Origin: Brachionus plicatilis
Taxonomy: Eukaryota > Rotifera > Eurotatoria > Ploima > Brachionidae
DNA length: 64,000 nucleotides
Assembly: GCA_010279815.1 (NCBI GenBank)
Contig: QEOQ01000694.1
Location: forward strand, 104,243 to 168,242
Reading direction: 5' to 3'
Position 1 is the stretch's first letter, and every line of letters begins with the position of its first letter. Both the position numbers and the translations under genes were made by a program. A model generated the notes under the pieces. The model worked only from the letters and a program-made list of their open reading frames with translations. It had not been told where the DNA came from and ran no database searches. Below are positions 24,901-38,073 of the stretch, in pieces.

Positions 24901-26286
24901 TAATTTCTTTTTCATGTCCCCTAAATGTGGCTAATAAACGACCATCATAAGCACTCCAGGCTTTAATTAGATTGTCATCTGCGCCAGTTAAAATGTAGCG
25001 ACCAGTACGGTCGAAGCAAATGCAATAGACAGCGGACAAATGTCCGAAAATTCGCTTTTGCATCATGACGGACCGATAATGGTCTGGTTGAATAAAGCCT
25101 GTTGACAGTTCTCTGCCATCTATTTGACGCTTAAACAAATTCATTATTAAATTGACCCCGCTATTTTTTGATTTGGCTGAATGGTTAGTATAATTTTTGT
25201 TGGGGCAGTATTTGAGGTAAAAATCCCTTGGCATCGCGTCAAGATTTGAATTTTTGTTCAAGTTTGCTTCTTGTTTTGTTTTTTGCCTTTGAACATCTTT
25301 AATAAAAAAAAATAAGTAATAATTTTATATAATGGATTGAAAATGGTCACTTTTTTATTTCAAAGTTAGAAAAATTGTGCCTGATTTTAATTTAAATAAG
25401 CAATAAATAAAAAGAAAAAAAATCAAATTTAATGAGTTAATGTTAAGTTTATTTTGCACAATTTTTTAATTTTCAGATTGATAGTTTTCGGTATCAAATT
25501 TTAAAAGTGACAAAATTTTTTTAAATAAGCTCGATTTTTTAAAAAGATCTCACTGATTTTTGAAAAATTAAATTTTTAAAAAAATTTTCAGATTTCATTG
25601 ACCATAAAAAAAATCAAGCCAAGCTAAATTTAGATATAAATAATTTTTTTTTTGACTATATCTAATCAGAATTCAATTTTGAAAGATACGCCTACAAAAA
25701 TGTGAAAGCATTTAAAAGTTTAAAAAATTCCCATTTTTTTTTAAATTTTAAATTTTTTCTTATTAATCCAAAAAATTCCATCTCACCTTGCAGGATAGAA
25801 AATTGACCGATGCCGAGTAGCGAGTTCAAACCAGTGACGTTAATGTCCAGTTTATTCTCAATCAAATTCCGGATTTGATTGCACATTTGCAGTAGAAAAT
25901 TTGGGGGTACATGTGATAATGAGGTAGACTAATTAATTTAAAATTAGAATTTTAAATTAGCTGATTGTTTTTGTATAGTTTACCATCTCATGGAAAGAGC
26001 GGTCATGCCTGGTTCCTGTCCAGTCAATCCGAGGGGGCAAAACCTTAAAAATTTTGTCTATTAAATCTTGAAGTTTTAAGTCTTTGAAAAAAAATTTACT
26101 TTGAATTGTTCTAGTTGCTCGATCAGTAAGTCCGATGTTTCTCTGAATGGTGAGTTCCTCAGAAAGTTGGCAATCAAAAAATAAAGTTCTAGTTAATTGG
26201 CCCATTAGTATTTGGCTTTATGGAATCAAATTTAAAAGTAACCAACCTGGTAGAACGTTTTCGTTAGCCAGATGTGAATCGGGCAT
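12970..26286 (-). CDS. PHIP/BRWD: BRWD/PHIP: WD40 repeats plus two bromodomains
   Basis: Chromatin reader and CRL4 substrate-receptor family. Eleven exons: 26247-26286, 26100-26188, 25984-26043, 25787-25928, 24764-25296, 23455-23555, 23326-23396, 23029-23269, 17821-20805, 15237-15427, 12970-13913, totalling 5397 nt or 1798 residues (human PHIP 1821). The N-terminus has the LYFLIANFL helix and DWTG motif. WD40 repeats lie at about 165-560, for example [16 protein letters not shown] and [11 protein letters not shown]. Then come the acidic linker, the [15 protein letters not shown] chromodomain-like region (about 940), bromodomain 1 (about 1130-1225), bromodomain 2 (about 1300-1405) and a Ser/Lys-rich tail of about 380 residues. 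Exon 2 is read in a different frame from its longest open frame; phase and similarity decide this. The ninth exon is GC-rich. Four large introns (1.2-2.4 kb) hold repeats. Confidence 0.93.
14445..14490 (+). repeat. Direct repeat, left copy (candidate target-site duplication)
   Basis: 46 bases that match 15113-15158 with about five differences, three internal and two at the right edge. Core ATCCTATC.GTATTTGAAAAT. The pair brackets the LINE fragment. Confidence 0.65.
14491..15112 (-). mobile_element. Decayed LINE reverse-transcriptase fragment in a BRWD intron
   Basis: On minus, 15063-14824 encodes about 79 residues ([39 protein letters not shown]) that fit the thumb and C-terminal part of LINE reverse transcriptases. 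A second open stretch at 14784-14655 ([15 protein letters not shown]) may be its out-of-frame end. An A/T-rich tail follows. The fragment is flanked by imperfect 46-base direct repeats, as expected for target-primed insertion. It lies in the last BRWD intron (13914-15236). Confidence 0.6.
15113..15158 (+). repeat. Direct repeat, right copy (candidate target-site duplication)
   Basis: Partner of 14445-14490. In the minus-strand sense it lies at the 5' side of the truncated LINE. Confidence 0.65.
17542..17757. repeat. Tandem repeat, 92-base period, about 2.3 copies
   Basis: Units begin at 17542, 17634 and 17726. The phrases TTTGTCCTTGAAAAAAG, AAAGTCTGTAAATTT and CCTAAGAAACAAAAAT recur at the same spacing. 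It lies in BRWD intron 9, just downstream of the GC-rich exon in the gene's orientation. It creates a spurious repetitive open frame on minus at 17523-17714. Confidence 0.85.
21017..21190. repeat. Hairpin MITE with AAGTCCGGACTT motif
   Basis: Inverted arms near 21017-21058 and 21149-21190 share TTTAAAAGTCACAAGTCT and AGTTTAGTCCAAG. Between the arms lies AAGTCCGGACTT (about 21112). Same family as 53591-53814 and 7671-7712. Located in the BRWD intron 20806-23028, which otherwise shows only AT-rich sequence. Confidence 0.65.
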
Positions 26287-27618
26287 CTTGTCCTAGGTGA
26301 ATCAAAGATATCAATTTATTGTATTTTCGTTCTGTCAAATTAAGCTCTATTAAAACCCCGGCGAGGTTTTTGATTCAAGAAAAAATTCACTTGAATTTTC
26401 TTTTTTTTTATCTTTCTATCTAATACAACTAGTCTGTTTAGATTTACTTGAGTAAGGGATTTGGTTAGCAATGAATTCACCTAAATAAGAAAATAATTTT
26501 TGTTCAGTCTTATGAAAGAAATTTATTTTTATATTAGCAAAGTTAAATTATAATAATAATTTATTTTCCAATAATGATATAATAGTTTGTTGAATTGTTA
26601 AGGAATATTGGAATACTCATAGAAAAAACGCAAGTTTGAGTCGAATAGACATTCGACTGGCCCCTATTTAAACTGGTCAGTTTAGATGTTTAAATATTTG
26701 AATATTTTACCTTATTAATTTTTTTCTAATTTACATTTTAAATTTCACAGGAGTATTTTTATTTGCAAAAAAGCTTGCATAATTCAGCTCGGTTAAAACA
26801 TGTCTGGGTAGATTTTTTACATACAGCTTTTCGAAATAAAAAAATTGTAAAAAGACGACTAAAATTTTGTCTTGAAACTTTGTTTTTTGAAAAAAATCTC
26901 TGAACATACAATTACCAATTCATGTCTTGATGTGATACTTATTTGGTGACAAATTCAAAATATTTTATGAGTAAGAGTTGTAAACGAAATTTAGTTCTTA
27001 GTTTTAAATTTTCAATTTTTTTATATATTTGAGGAAAATCGGATAAAAAATTCAGAAATAATAATAAATTAAAACAATTTGATCAAAATGTTTACTCAAA
27101 AATTAAATCTCATAATAATAAGTCGTCAAAAAATCAATTTAACTTTTTAAAAATCTAAGATTTCTAAAATCGCTGTAAAAACATTATTGAAAATGATAAA
27201 GTCAATTAGAAAAGCTTAAAATTTATTTTCATTAAGAATTACAAGCTGAAAAAAAAAGTTTAAATTTAAATTTTATTTTAAAAATTTTATTTAAGTTTAT
27301 AATTAAAGTATTTAAAGAATATTTCGATTTTTTTCTCTTTATTTTTGGTTTTGAAAAAACCTAAACACTCCAAATTTAAAATTATTAATTTTGTAACGAA
27401 AAATAACTCAATTTATATTATAATAAATAATATTAATTATTTATCTGTGACGAGCAAGAGCTTAAACAAAATTTTAGTTAGATTTTAAGTTATTAAGTAG
27501 TGTAAGCTATAAAAGTCAAGTACCTGAAATAATTGAAGCTAATCTTAATTTTCATTTTATTTTTTAGTTTTTTACTAAAATAATTTCTAACCCAAATATT
27601 AGAAAGTTTAAAATTGTT

Positions 27619-27837
27619 AAAGTAAAATTTTCGATAAAATTTCATTTTTCAAATTTGATCAGAACATTTTTAAATGCATAATTAAATTTCATCGCAAATT
27701 TTTACATTTTTATAACATTTCAAAGCTCTATTTTTAAAAAGGATTTTAATGTGTAAAAAATGCATTGAAGTTAAATTGCGCATTCAAAATGTTTTGATAA
27801 AATTTGAAAAATGAAATTTGATCAAAAATTTTACTTT
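27619..27837. repeat. Imperfect hairpin element, about 219 bp
   Basis: The left arm (27619 to about 27700) and the reverse complement of the right arm (to 27837) both read AAAGTAAAATTTT, then ATTTCATTTTTCAAATTT, then ATCA.AACATTTT, with scattered changes. Long arms around a short AT-rich loop suggest an old non-autonomous DNA transposon. Termini and target duplication are not clear. Confidence 0.55.
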
Positions 27838-28467
27838 GCTTTTATCATTTAATTTCTTGAAAATAGTTATAAAATAAAAATTTTTCAAAATTTTCAGTAA
27901 GAAGAGAAGAAAAATCTTTTTTTAGTTATTTTAAAATGTTTTGCAAAATTAAAGTTCGTGATCAAGAGTAAATTTAAAATTGTTCTTTTAGCATTAAGCT
28001 TTACATAATTTTTTTTTAAAAGGAAAAAAAAAAAATTTCGAATTTTTTATCTGAGAAAAAAAATTGAATTAATCAATTTTTTGAAATTTTGCAAAAAAAA
28101 ATTTTTTTGTTTCATTGTAACATTTTAAATAAGTAAAAAATATCATTTGTTTGTTTGTATATTTTGTGTATTTTGGGAAAAAAAAATTATAATCAAGATT
28201 GAATCTAGATTGAATTTAAATCCACGTTATCGTTATCAGATAATTTATAAATTTAATTTTCAATAAAGAAATTAAAGGTTACCCATGAAAATTTTGTTTT
28301 CATCAAAAAGCTTATTATCTGATAAGATACTTCTTAGTTTTATTTTTTTCCAGATTTTGACCAGGAAAGAAAAAGGATAGAACATGATAGTTATTGGATT
28401 TTGAAAATGTTTAATCTTTGTAAAAACAAAAGCTTTAAGTGAGATTTTTTTAAAAATAAATCGTTTT

Positions 28468-28645
28468 TAGAACAGATTTTCTTGAATTTTTGACCAAATA
28501 AACTTCAACATATTTTTATTTTTTGTTCGATTTTGTTTTTTGATTCTTAAAAAATAAAATAAAGTTTAAATCAATTAATCGAATCACTTATGCTGTACAT
28601 TCAAGATTACTCATTTTATTTAAATTTGCTACACAAATCCTTGTT
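28468..28645 (+). repeat. Dispersed repeat, copy 2
   Basis: Diverged direct-orientation copy of 10535-10710; see that entry for shared words. Confidence 0.5.
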
Positions 28646-29346
28646 TATTTTTCATAAAATATTTTTTTCATTCTTTTTAGAAATTTAAAATAAACATGTT
28701 AGTATAATGTTTCAAATTCAAGAACTTGAATTCTTTGAACACAGTTCAAGTTGGCAAACAATAGAAAAAAAATCTAAAAATAATATGTTAAACAGAAAAA
28801 AAATCTTGCCATATTCTTGGCTAAATATGCCTAGTGAACTTTTTAAATTTGAGATTTAAAATAAAGATGTAAGATTTTGTTTTTTTTATTCATATGACTT
28901 TCAAAAAAACAATTAATAGAAACAAAAATATACAACAAAAAACGAAATCTTTGTATATGTATGTTAAAGAATAATCAAGATAGTGGAAAAAAACTTCATC
29001 TTTAACCAAAATTTACAAATAAAGAACAGCTTACACAACAACAGAAAATGAACAGAAAAAAAAATGGGTAAAATGGTTTATTTAAATTTTCTTAAAAAGA
29101 AAATAAAAATATTTACATATTAAAAGAGTTAGATGATTTGGATAATCAATCAAAATAGTTACAATGCAATTTAAAAAAAAAATAAATAAAAATAATAAAT
29201 TTTCGAGTATCTCCTAAATTTTAAAAATAACAAAATAAATGAGAAACTGTTGACAATCTTGATGGTTGACAAAATTTCTTTTTTGGCCTTAAAAATATTT
29301 TTACATATGTTAAAAATTTGCTAAATGCTCAACAATCTCTTGATTA

Positions 29347-32300
29347 TTAATGTTCCATTCGCTCAACTTCATTTGTTAGTTCATTCGCATCATACGTCGT
29401 TTTTGAACTATCATCTGAAATTGACTGGGAACTGGTTATTGAGCACATTGGTATCAATGACTCAAATTCGGGATCGTTTATTTCCAAATATCCGGCAGAC
29501 ATGTCATCATCATAATGATTATTTCTTTCAAAATATAATACATTTGACCTATCGTTTTTGATCAAACACCGAGATTTCTTATCAAACCGTTTAATGCATA
29601 CATCTCGAGCCATTTTATGCATACGACTGAAATTTTCGTTTTTTGATCTTGAGTAACTAAAAAGACAATTTTTATCTGGGCCCAAGAGAAACGAAATTAA
29701 AAGTTTATTTTGCTCCGGAAGCTTAAGATATTTGTGGCTTAAAGCTTCCTGGTAGCTTACTGACTTAACTATTGACTGTGAATTTGTAAAGTTTGAAAAT
29801 TTTGGACTCGGCTCTATACTAGTTTGTTTGCTTTCTGAGCTTGAGCTACTGTTTATTAGACTACTTTTCTCACTGTTGGCTTCTTCCAAACTAATTGGCT
29901 TAACTTGCTGATTAAATGTAATATAAATGGTCTTGGTTTCATATTGTGGAAAGCAATGCAACTTATTGTACTCGTCGTGAAATTTATTTTGACCAATAAT
30001 GAACGGATTTTGAAGATTTTCAATCTCATCCTTTGTACCACAAACATAAACTATTTTATCAGCATTTTCAATTGCTTCAGATCTTGTTTTAATATCTGTT
30101 GAATAGTTAACAATTTGAATCGAAAAGTTCTTAAATCGTTTCTTAGAATAAAAAATAAAATTAATTTTAAAATTTTTAATGCTAAAATAAAAAATGTTAT
30201 TTTTAATTAATTCAAAAAGCTTGGTCAATTTAAAATATGATGTAATACTAGTTTTGTTAAATTTTTTTCAAAACTCAGATTAAATCACTTTGGACACTGA
30301 ATTGTTAATTTAAAGCAGAAATTTTGGAATTTTATTTTTTTGGAAATTTTTATAAATTTTTAAATTTTTTTAATAATATATTCTTGTTACTTTATTAAGA
30401 ATGATAATACTAATGAATTAATAAAATAATTTTATGCAGATATAGTTTTAATGTTAAAAGATTAAAAGAATTTTACCCAAAATGTATTCATCACACAATT
30501 TTAATAATGAAATTAATAAAATTATCTAAGTAAAAAATTCAATAGGTCTAGAATTAATAAAATTTTGGATCCAAGATGATAAAGTAATTTGAGTAACAAA
30601 AAGACTAAGAGGTACTTAATGTTAAAAATTGTTTAAGGTTCCGAATAAATTAAATGGTTCAAATCCTTGTATCCTTTAAAGAAATCAATTGTCTACTTGA
30701 AAATTCAGGACATCTAGATTGATTAATGAGATTCTTAATTAAAATACTATTTAAAACCAAAATTGTTTTAAAAGATTTAAAAAAGTTATCACATTCGGGT
30801 AAAACTAATTTTATGTGGTTCCACATCATAGCTTTTCTACATTATAATTATTATTTTTATTATTAGCTGAAATTTTCAAGATCATAAAAGAACTCTATAA
30901 CCAAAATTTAATCCATATCGATAATTTAATTGATAACAGAAAAAAACTCATGATCAAACAAATTTACTCTTGATAAAAATTTATCTAATAAAATTATTTT
31001 TTTTATTAAGTGATTTAGCACAATTTAATGATAGCAAAAAGCTAAAAAAAAAATAAACTAAAAAATGCAGAAATTTATTATTAAGAAACTAGTAGAAATA
31101 ATAATAATAATAATAGGGGGGATTTTAGACGAACTGGTTGGAAGCGAGCTACTTCCTTTCAGCCCCCTTTCGAGATTGTTTATTTTTGATTAAATAGAAT
31201 TAAATAAAAATAAAAAATTAAACAGAACAAAAATAAAAGATAAAAAAAAATGAAGTACAACTGGATATCTGATCATTAGAATTACGCATGAAAATAATGG
31301 TACTCAAAATTTCCCTCGAAAAAAATATTAGATTTATTTAATATATGATTATTGGCTTCAATATTAAAATAATTCTTCCTGCTAAAAATATTTATCTTAT
31401 TATAAAAAACTCATTTATTTTAATTAGATTTTATTAGTTTAAAATTTTTTAATTTTTATATTAAAATATGATATTTTAATTTTTTTCTTTAAATAATAAA
31501 TTAGCATAAATACAGAACTTAATGAAGTGTTTTCTTAAAAACATCTTGATCTTCAATAAGAATTAAAGAAAATATAATTAGTTTAAGTTAACTCTTTATA
31601 ATCTTAGTAATTTCAAAATAGAAATTTTTGGTGCACTCTTTAATACCGCTACCAAATCATGGTAATTTTTTATAGTTATTTTATTTTTTGAACTAATTAC
31701 ATAGTAATCTGAGATAAAATTCTAAATTAAAAAATATTTTACAATGGCTAAATTTCATTTAAAAATTGTAAATATTTAAGTTTGGTTTAATAGTGAAATT
31801 TAAAAGCTAATAAAACAATTATGAACAAAAATTATGCTTACCTTCAAAAGATTGGTATACTTAAGAACAAAATCATTTAGTTTTTCTTGTTGTTCCTTGC
31901 TCAAAAATATTGACAGATAAAAAACAATTTTTTTGTTTGATGCTAAATTTTAAAAATTAAACAATTTTAAATTACTTAAAAATTAACTTACTAAAAGCAT
32001 AATTGAGAATGCTCTGAAAACTAATCAAGTAAATCATTATAAAAATAAAAATAATAATCAAAAAGGAAATAATTATGAAAACTGAATATCTGTTTCCGAT
32101 TAAATCCACAAAATCAATGCCATCACAAAACTCGATTAAGTCCATCTGATCAGAGTAGTCAAAAGGCAACATCATAAAAGACAGATTGAAATTGTTCGGC
32201 AGCAGTCCGGCGAGTGTTTCAGTTTTGAAGAATATCTCGTTCAAATCAAAATTAGAGTTGTTAATAATATTTGTTAGCACGGTGCTTTCTCTGGGACACT

Positions 32301-34653
32301 TAAAATTATTAAAATTAATTTTCGTGTCCAGTTGTTCAATTTTTATGTGCGGTTTAATTCTATGACAGTGTTCTCGAGTGTACTTATTTTTCGGTTCAAT
32401 CGAATCCGAGTCTGAAACCATTTTTGACTGAAGATCAAATTTTATCAAAAGCCGATTACATTTGACACATATTATTTCATTATTGACCGCTGACTCATCA
32501 ATGCACTGGTCTACGCCGGGACAAAACTTGCTCCTCTGTTTCACCTGCAATTCCAAAAAATACTTTCCTTTTTTTAAATGCTTTATTTCTACTAATTGCT
32601 TGGAACTTATCGGATCAATAAATGCAATTGGTCTCACATCCAATCTGAATAGGAACTTTTTACCATAGGCTTTTTTGTGAATTTCTTTGTCAACGTAGCT
32701 GTATTCATATAAATTGAATCTGTAGTGTGTACTGTTCAACACGTTCGATTCAGCCACACGGCGATAGTCATTAAAAAGAATGTTTAATTTAAAAAAACCT
32801 TTAGCTTCACCATATTTGAAATCGATGCACAGTCTTGGCAAAAAGTCTCGATTACTTAGCATATAGGACGACTCGTCAAGACTGCTAGTTTTCCGTACTG
32901 ATGACAAATCTTGATTTTGAAAATTAAATGCTAAAATTGAAAAAAAAATTAGATTATTTTTATTTTTTTTTTTTGAATTTTTTAAAACAAACCCATTTTA
33001 TTATTGTCAAAGTTGAACAAATTAAAAGGATAATCCGAACAATGTTTGCTCCTTTTGATCTTTACAAGACCATCATGATTCAAGGGAACATAGTTGATCA
33101 CTTGATTTTTATTTTCTTGTTTCGGAATTTTATAGCATTCTGTACATTTATCTTTACATTGATTGCATTTACAATATTTATGGCTATCGGCCGACTCATT
33201 AAAGCAAACATTTTTCTCTGATGGTTCATTTAAAATGCCAACATAGTTCATTCTTTCGCCAGATTTTAAAAATTTGGCAACTATACCATTGGCGAACATT
33301 TGAGTCCGCTTTGAAACCAAATTGGGCGCAAAATATAAACTATTCGGATCTAAATCAGTGAAGTATTCAACACTTTCAAAATAAATGCTCTTTTTTCCCA
33401 AATAACGGGCTTCTTCGACTTTTTTTAACTGATCAATTTCTAATGAAAATATATCCGTATCACCCAAAATGGTTTCGAATTCATCTGACATAGCTTGAAG
33501 AATTATGTAGTAGTTATCTTTCTCGTCAGAAAATGGACTATATCTGAGGATACATGTCTGCTGCATAAGATGGCCTTTGCACATGTCTTTAGAGGAAATA
33601 AATTTAACAAAAAATTTTTTTTTTAAGAAAATGTACCTGGCACAATTTTAAAAGTGTCATGCAATTTTTCGCTTTTTATTCCTATTTCCAAAGGCGACGA
33701 CTGACTACTGCCCACTGCGCACAAATGACCATGCTTGTAACCCATCGAGCTCTTGTCATCACATGTAGTCAGTGCACGGACAACTACTTTTCCAAAATAG
33801 AACGTATACCAGTTGTTTGTGTGGCTTAAAAACGAAGGATCTTTGATCCTAAATTTGTATCTCTAAAATAAAAATTTTGTTTTTCAAACATTCAATGATT
33901 GAATCTATGTTTTAATAGACAAACTTGTAATATTTATTATTAAAATATTTGGTCAACAATAAATCAAAAATATTTTTTTCTTTAAATTAAAAAAAAAATA
34001 ATTATTTAAATTTTGATATCATCAATTTATCATCGACTAATTAAATTATTAAATTGATGACTTTTTCTTTTGAGAAGAAAGTCAAAAACAAAGTTTATAC
34101 TTCCTTTATGACAATAAAAAATATTTTAAAAATTGTTGAAGACTCACTTTAAAATTATTGAATGGATCGCTGTGATCACTGATTATTTGAACACAACTAT
34201 ACTTTTGCTCATCAAAGTAGAATTTAAGCTCGTATCCTTTGATTTTTTGCAGTCCTTGAAATAAATTATTTGCTCAAGTTTCTAGTTTTATCTAATATAT
34301 ACTTTACCTGGTATGTTTATCGAGTTAAACTCGACTTCAATCAAAAATGATAAAGTCTTTTCATGATTTGAGTATATAAGCGTGTTAGCCTTGAACTGAT
34401 ATTCTTTGTCTAGTTTAGTCTGGGCTTCGTTCTCACCGGAAATAAGAGGCAAAGATATGTGATTTTCGCTGATTTCAGCGGCACAAATACCGTCTCCACC
34501 GATAAATGTGGCGAATGGTTGAATATTTAAATGTGTTCTTACTTCATAAAAGTGAATTTTTTGGTATAAAAATATAACATTTGCTTTGGTTCTTGTACAA
34601 GCCAATATGAGAATGAGCAGGAAGACTAGGTAAATGTTCAACCAACGTTTCAT
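29347..34653 (-). CDS. Single-pass receptor with SEFIR-like domain (IL-17 receptor class)
   Basis: Seven exons: 34308-34653, 34148-34254, 33637-33862, 32993-33586, 31992-32930, 31842-31942, 29347-30141, totalling 3108 nt or 1035 residues. A signal peptide (about 1-24: NIYLVFLLILILACT) is followed by a large ectodomain with a Cys cluster near 400 (CKCNQCKDKCTEC). One membrane span lies at about 704-727 (SVFIIISFLIIIFIFIMIYL). The cytoplasmic part begins KKIVFYLSIFLSKEQQ and continues with about 60-100 residues resembling a SEFIR fold: an opening strand, then YSTDIKTRSEAIENADKIVYVC. A Ser-rich tail follows. IL-17R/SEF proteins signal by SEFIR-SEFIR contact with ACT1-like adaptors. The fold call is from pattern, not a search; the exact subtype (IL17RD-like?) is open. 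The intron at 30142-31841 holds a possible LINE tail. Confidence 0.65.
31097..31175 (-). mobile_element. Possible LINE 3' tail in an intron
   Basis: Read on minus, a GC-richer segment (CGAAAGGGGGCTGAAAGG and CCAACCAGTTCGTC) ends in a TAT/TAA microsatellite at 31097-31115. This is the arrangement of a 5'-truncated LINE with a simple-repeat tail. Too short for coding confirmation. Confidence 0.35.
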
Positions 34654-37600
34654 TTTATAAAGCTTTTCAGTGAGTTTTTCTTTTTTTTCAAATGATTTTT
34701 TTTCTTCAATATATAAACATTTTATGTTTAGACTTTATTTTCATAATTCTAAAATTAATAAAACCTTTTTAAAAAATTTTAGACGAAAAATAGAAAACTG
34801 ATCAAATCAATTAAACTAGCAATAAACAAAAATTGGAAAAAAAAAATCGTTAAATCTTATTAAAAGATGGGAAATAATATTATTTAATAAAAAAAATTTA
34901 TAAAATATTTCAAAAAGAAACTAGCATTGAAATAGAATAAAAAACATAATTTTAATTCATAATTATTGAATTTCTTACTTTTTCCCCGCTTGCTCTTTGC
35001 TGCACACTCGATCTTTTTTTCATATGAAACCGAATAACAATCTTATTCGATTGTAAGAAATTTAATTTAAATATACAGTAAATGGAAGTATTTCTTCCCC
35101 TTTTTTTTTAACTCGAGGTTAAATTCAATTTTAAAATAATATTTGAATTTACCTTAGGTTTTTTTTAAGTAAAAAAGAGAGTGTGAAACAATTTGGTTAA
35201 AGATAATTTATTTATAAATAGTTCGACTCGACATTTAATGTGAGTTTATCAACTAAAAGGTGTTGGAGCAAAGTCTGAACAAAATAATGGATTCACTTAT
35301 CAGATAAAGTAAGCAAAAGCTTTGTATGATGGAAAACAGTTTGAAGCGCATATTGAAATCAAGCATTGAATCTCACAGTCATTTTATAGAATTTAATGTT
35401 TCGTTGAATATAAGAAAACTCTACAATGAAAAGAATATGCGTCATTTGAATTGATTCTTAGTCTTAATTTTAGTACTAGTAAGCAAAATATTATTTAAAA
35501 TTTACAACAAAAAAAAGCTAGAAACATGCAAATTTTTGAAAGCAGTTCTTAAAAATTTTATACAAAAAAGTGCTGATTTTTTTTGAATTTAACAAAAAAA
35601 ATCAATTTTGTGATAACCTTTTCGAAAATCGGAAGTAAAGAAAAGTTTACAAAATAAAACAAGATTAATGATATTTAATGAATGTCTTGGAGTTAATAAA
35701 ATGAAATTTAAGATAATTTTATCAAATATTTGGTAACCAAGACTATCATGTTACTATCAACATGCTACTAAAATAGAAGAAAATAATTTAAATAATAATT
35801 TATCAAAAATATTTAAAAATAAATAACAATTGATTTTGTTTGATAAATAAATACAAACGCCAACATCTTCGATTAATCATTTGCTTGAAGGGGTATCTTA
35901 ATTTAATTTTTACCTAATTTTTTTAATAAAAAAACGACTCATGGCACTATGAAAAAAAACTTTAAAATGTTAAAAAATAAAAATTAAGCTTTTCTAAAAA
36001 AATTTTTCCACTACTTATCGAATGACCTGTAACAGGTAATTTTTTTATTAATTTACCTGCCTTTTTAATAAGAAACCATTCGTATTGACTAAGAAATGTA
36101 TTCATAAAAAATTTCATCTCACTAAAAAATTCAATTCTACTGACTGCTGATCCCTCTATAATAAAAAGAAGAATCTGTCTCGATCTTATATTATCCTTTA
36201 TGGATAGAAGGGACAAAAGCATAAAATTTGAAAAATTATTTAAATTTTTTACATATGCCAATAATTTAATATCAGAATATTAAAATTCAATTAAAAACAT
36301 GGCTTTGATTAATTGAAAAATGAATAAACGTTTAAATCATCATTTTCAAATGCTCCAAGCACAATTTAATGATTTTATTAAACAATACATTTTTTAACTG
36401 CTAAGAAAGCATGTGAATATATAATCTACTCTAAAAAAATTGACTTAAAAGTCTGAAGAAACTTTAAATAATTTAATAGAAAATTTTTCAATATTCATCT
36501 CTAATTTAGTTGAAGAAAACACGGTTGAATATGTCTCGATTTAACTTAATTAGACAAAAACTGTGTATTAAGATTAAAATTTATTATTCGAAAATTAGTT
36601 TTTTTTCATGAAAAAAAATTTCAGAAAAAATTCTGAATAAGAGTAATCATGTAACAAAGCTAAAAAATAAAAGAAGCAAAAAAAGCAATAGAATTTTGGA
36701 ACAATAAAAATTGATTTTTTTTGTCATCAAAAATACTGTAGATGCTAATCTCTTAAGCGATATTTTCATTTTATTTTAATTGAATTTTACCCTTTTCATT
36801 TTAAACAAGCACTTGTGAAATTTTTTTAAAATTTCAACTTGTTTAATTCATTTCAATGCATAAAAATTGTTTTCCTTTTAAAAACATACACACACGTTTG
36901 TTATAATCTTGATTAATGTAAAAATTGTCTGATTTAGACAGCATACGCTTCAAAAATTATGCTCCAAAGAAGTTGTCTATGGTGTTAATTTATTTAACCA
37001 GAGATAAAAGAGTATATTTAAAAATTAAAAACACTTCGGCCTATAATTAAGATGAAAATTAGTGGGCTTTGAGAAGATTTGAATGCTTATTTAATCAAAA
37101 ACAATTTAACTTAAAGCCTAATTATAAACAATTCTTGATATTCTATGATAAAATTCTCATGAAACTATTGAGTTCATCAAAATTTCAGAAAAAATATAAT
37201 AATTTTTCAATTCAAGTTAAACTAAGGTGAAACATTTTTCAGCTCTCTGTGAGTTTTTTCGAGTTATCCTGGAGAAACAGAAAAAAAATTTTTTGAATTA
37301 AATAATTTTTTTTAATTTATTTGAACAAAACATGCTTTCTAAATAAGAAATTTTGTCATAAATATCAAAATATAATTCAACTGATCTTTCAATATTAAAT
37401 TAAAAGCATTATTGTCTGTGTTTCTTAAATATTTTGAAATATTCCAAATTTGAAAGGGAGGAAATTAAATTATTTCAATGGTCGATATTTAGCAAAATAT
37501 CGATTCAATTAAGTGATTGTACCTTTTTTGACGACTGACTTGATGTAATTAAAATTATTGAGCTCTAATCGGATAAAAGATGATTGATTTCCAGAGTTAA

Positions 37601-38073
37601 ACCTCACTCCAGACAATCTTCGGCATACTATTTGAGAAGAAAACTCTTTTCTTGATCAAACAAATTCAGACTAACCTTGAAATGATTGAATTTAAGAACT
37701 CAAAAAAATATGAAATTTTTTTAAATAAACGAAATAATGACTAATGAAATTTTTTTTAAGAAAATAAATGCTTTTCAAAAATTAATGCATAACAGAATTA
37801 AATTGTTCTAAACGAAACTTTTTTTTTTGATAATTAAAGCTAAACAGCTCCGATAAAACAATGACTTTCAGCCAAATGAAGCAATAGACAAAAATAAATT
37901 TAGGATGAAATAAGATTTAAAAAATAAAATAAATTAAAAAAAAATTAGTTTTGCAATGTGAAAAATTTGATTAACATAAAAAAATTTCCATTCTTTTTTT
38001 TCCAAGTTAAAAATAAATTTCTCAATTCACTTTTTGTTAGAATTATAATAAATTTTTGTAAAACAAAATTAAA
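34654..38073. other. Spacer between the SEFIR receptor and BUD31 (divergent genes)
   Basis: The largest gene-free stretch of the window. It must contain the promoters of both flanking genes. A 99-codon frame on minus (35962-36261) has no recognised domain. No repeat structure was noticed. Confidence 0.45.

Larger units (their letters stand above)
26287..29346. other. Gene-free spacer between BRWD and the SEFIR receptor
   Basis: Contains the BRWD promoter side and the receptor gene's 3' flank. A hairpin (27619-27837) and a dispersed repeat copy (28468-28645) are listed separately. No other coding exon was recognised. Confidence 0.5.

Noticed and set aside
25957..26205. 82-codon frame on minus starting [10 protein letters not shown]
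   Set aside because: The real BRWD exon uses another frame here (LYFLIANFL), supported by splice phase on both sides and by similarity to PHIP.
30640..30670. GGTTCAAATCC resembling a tRNA B box
   Set aside because: No A box at the right distance and no acceptor or anticodon stem could be paired.
35962..36261. 99-codon frame on minus
   Set aside because: No recognised family and no supporting exons; the length is possible by chance in a 3.4 kb spacer.
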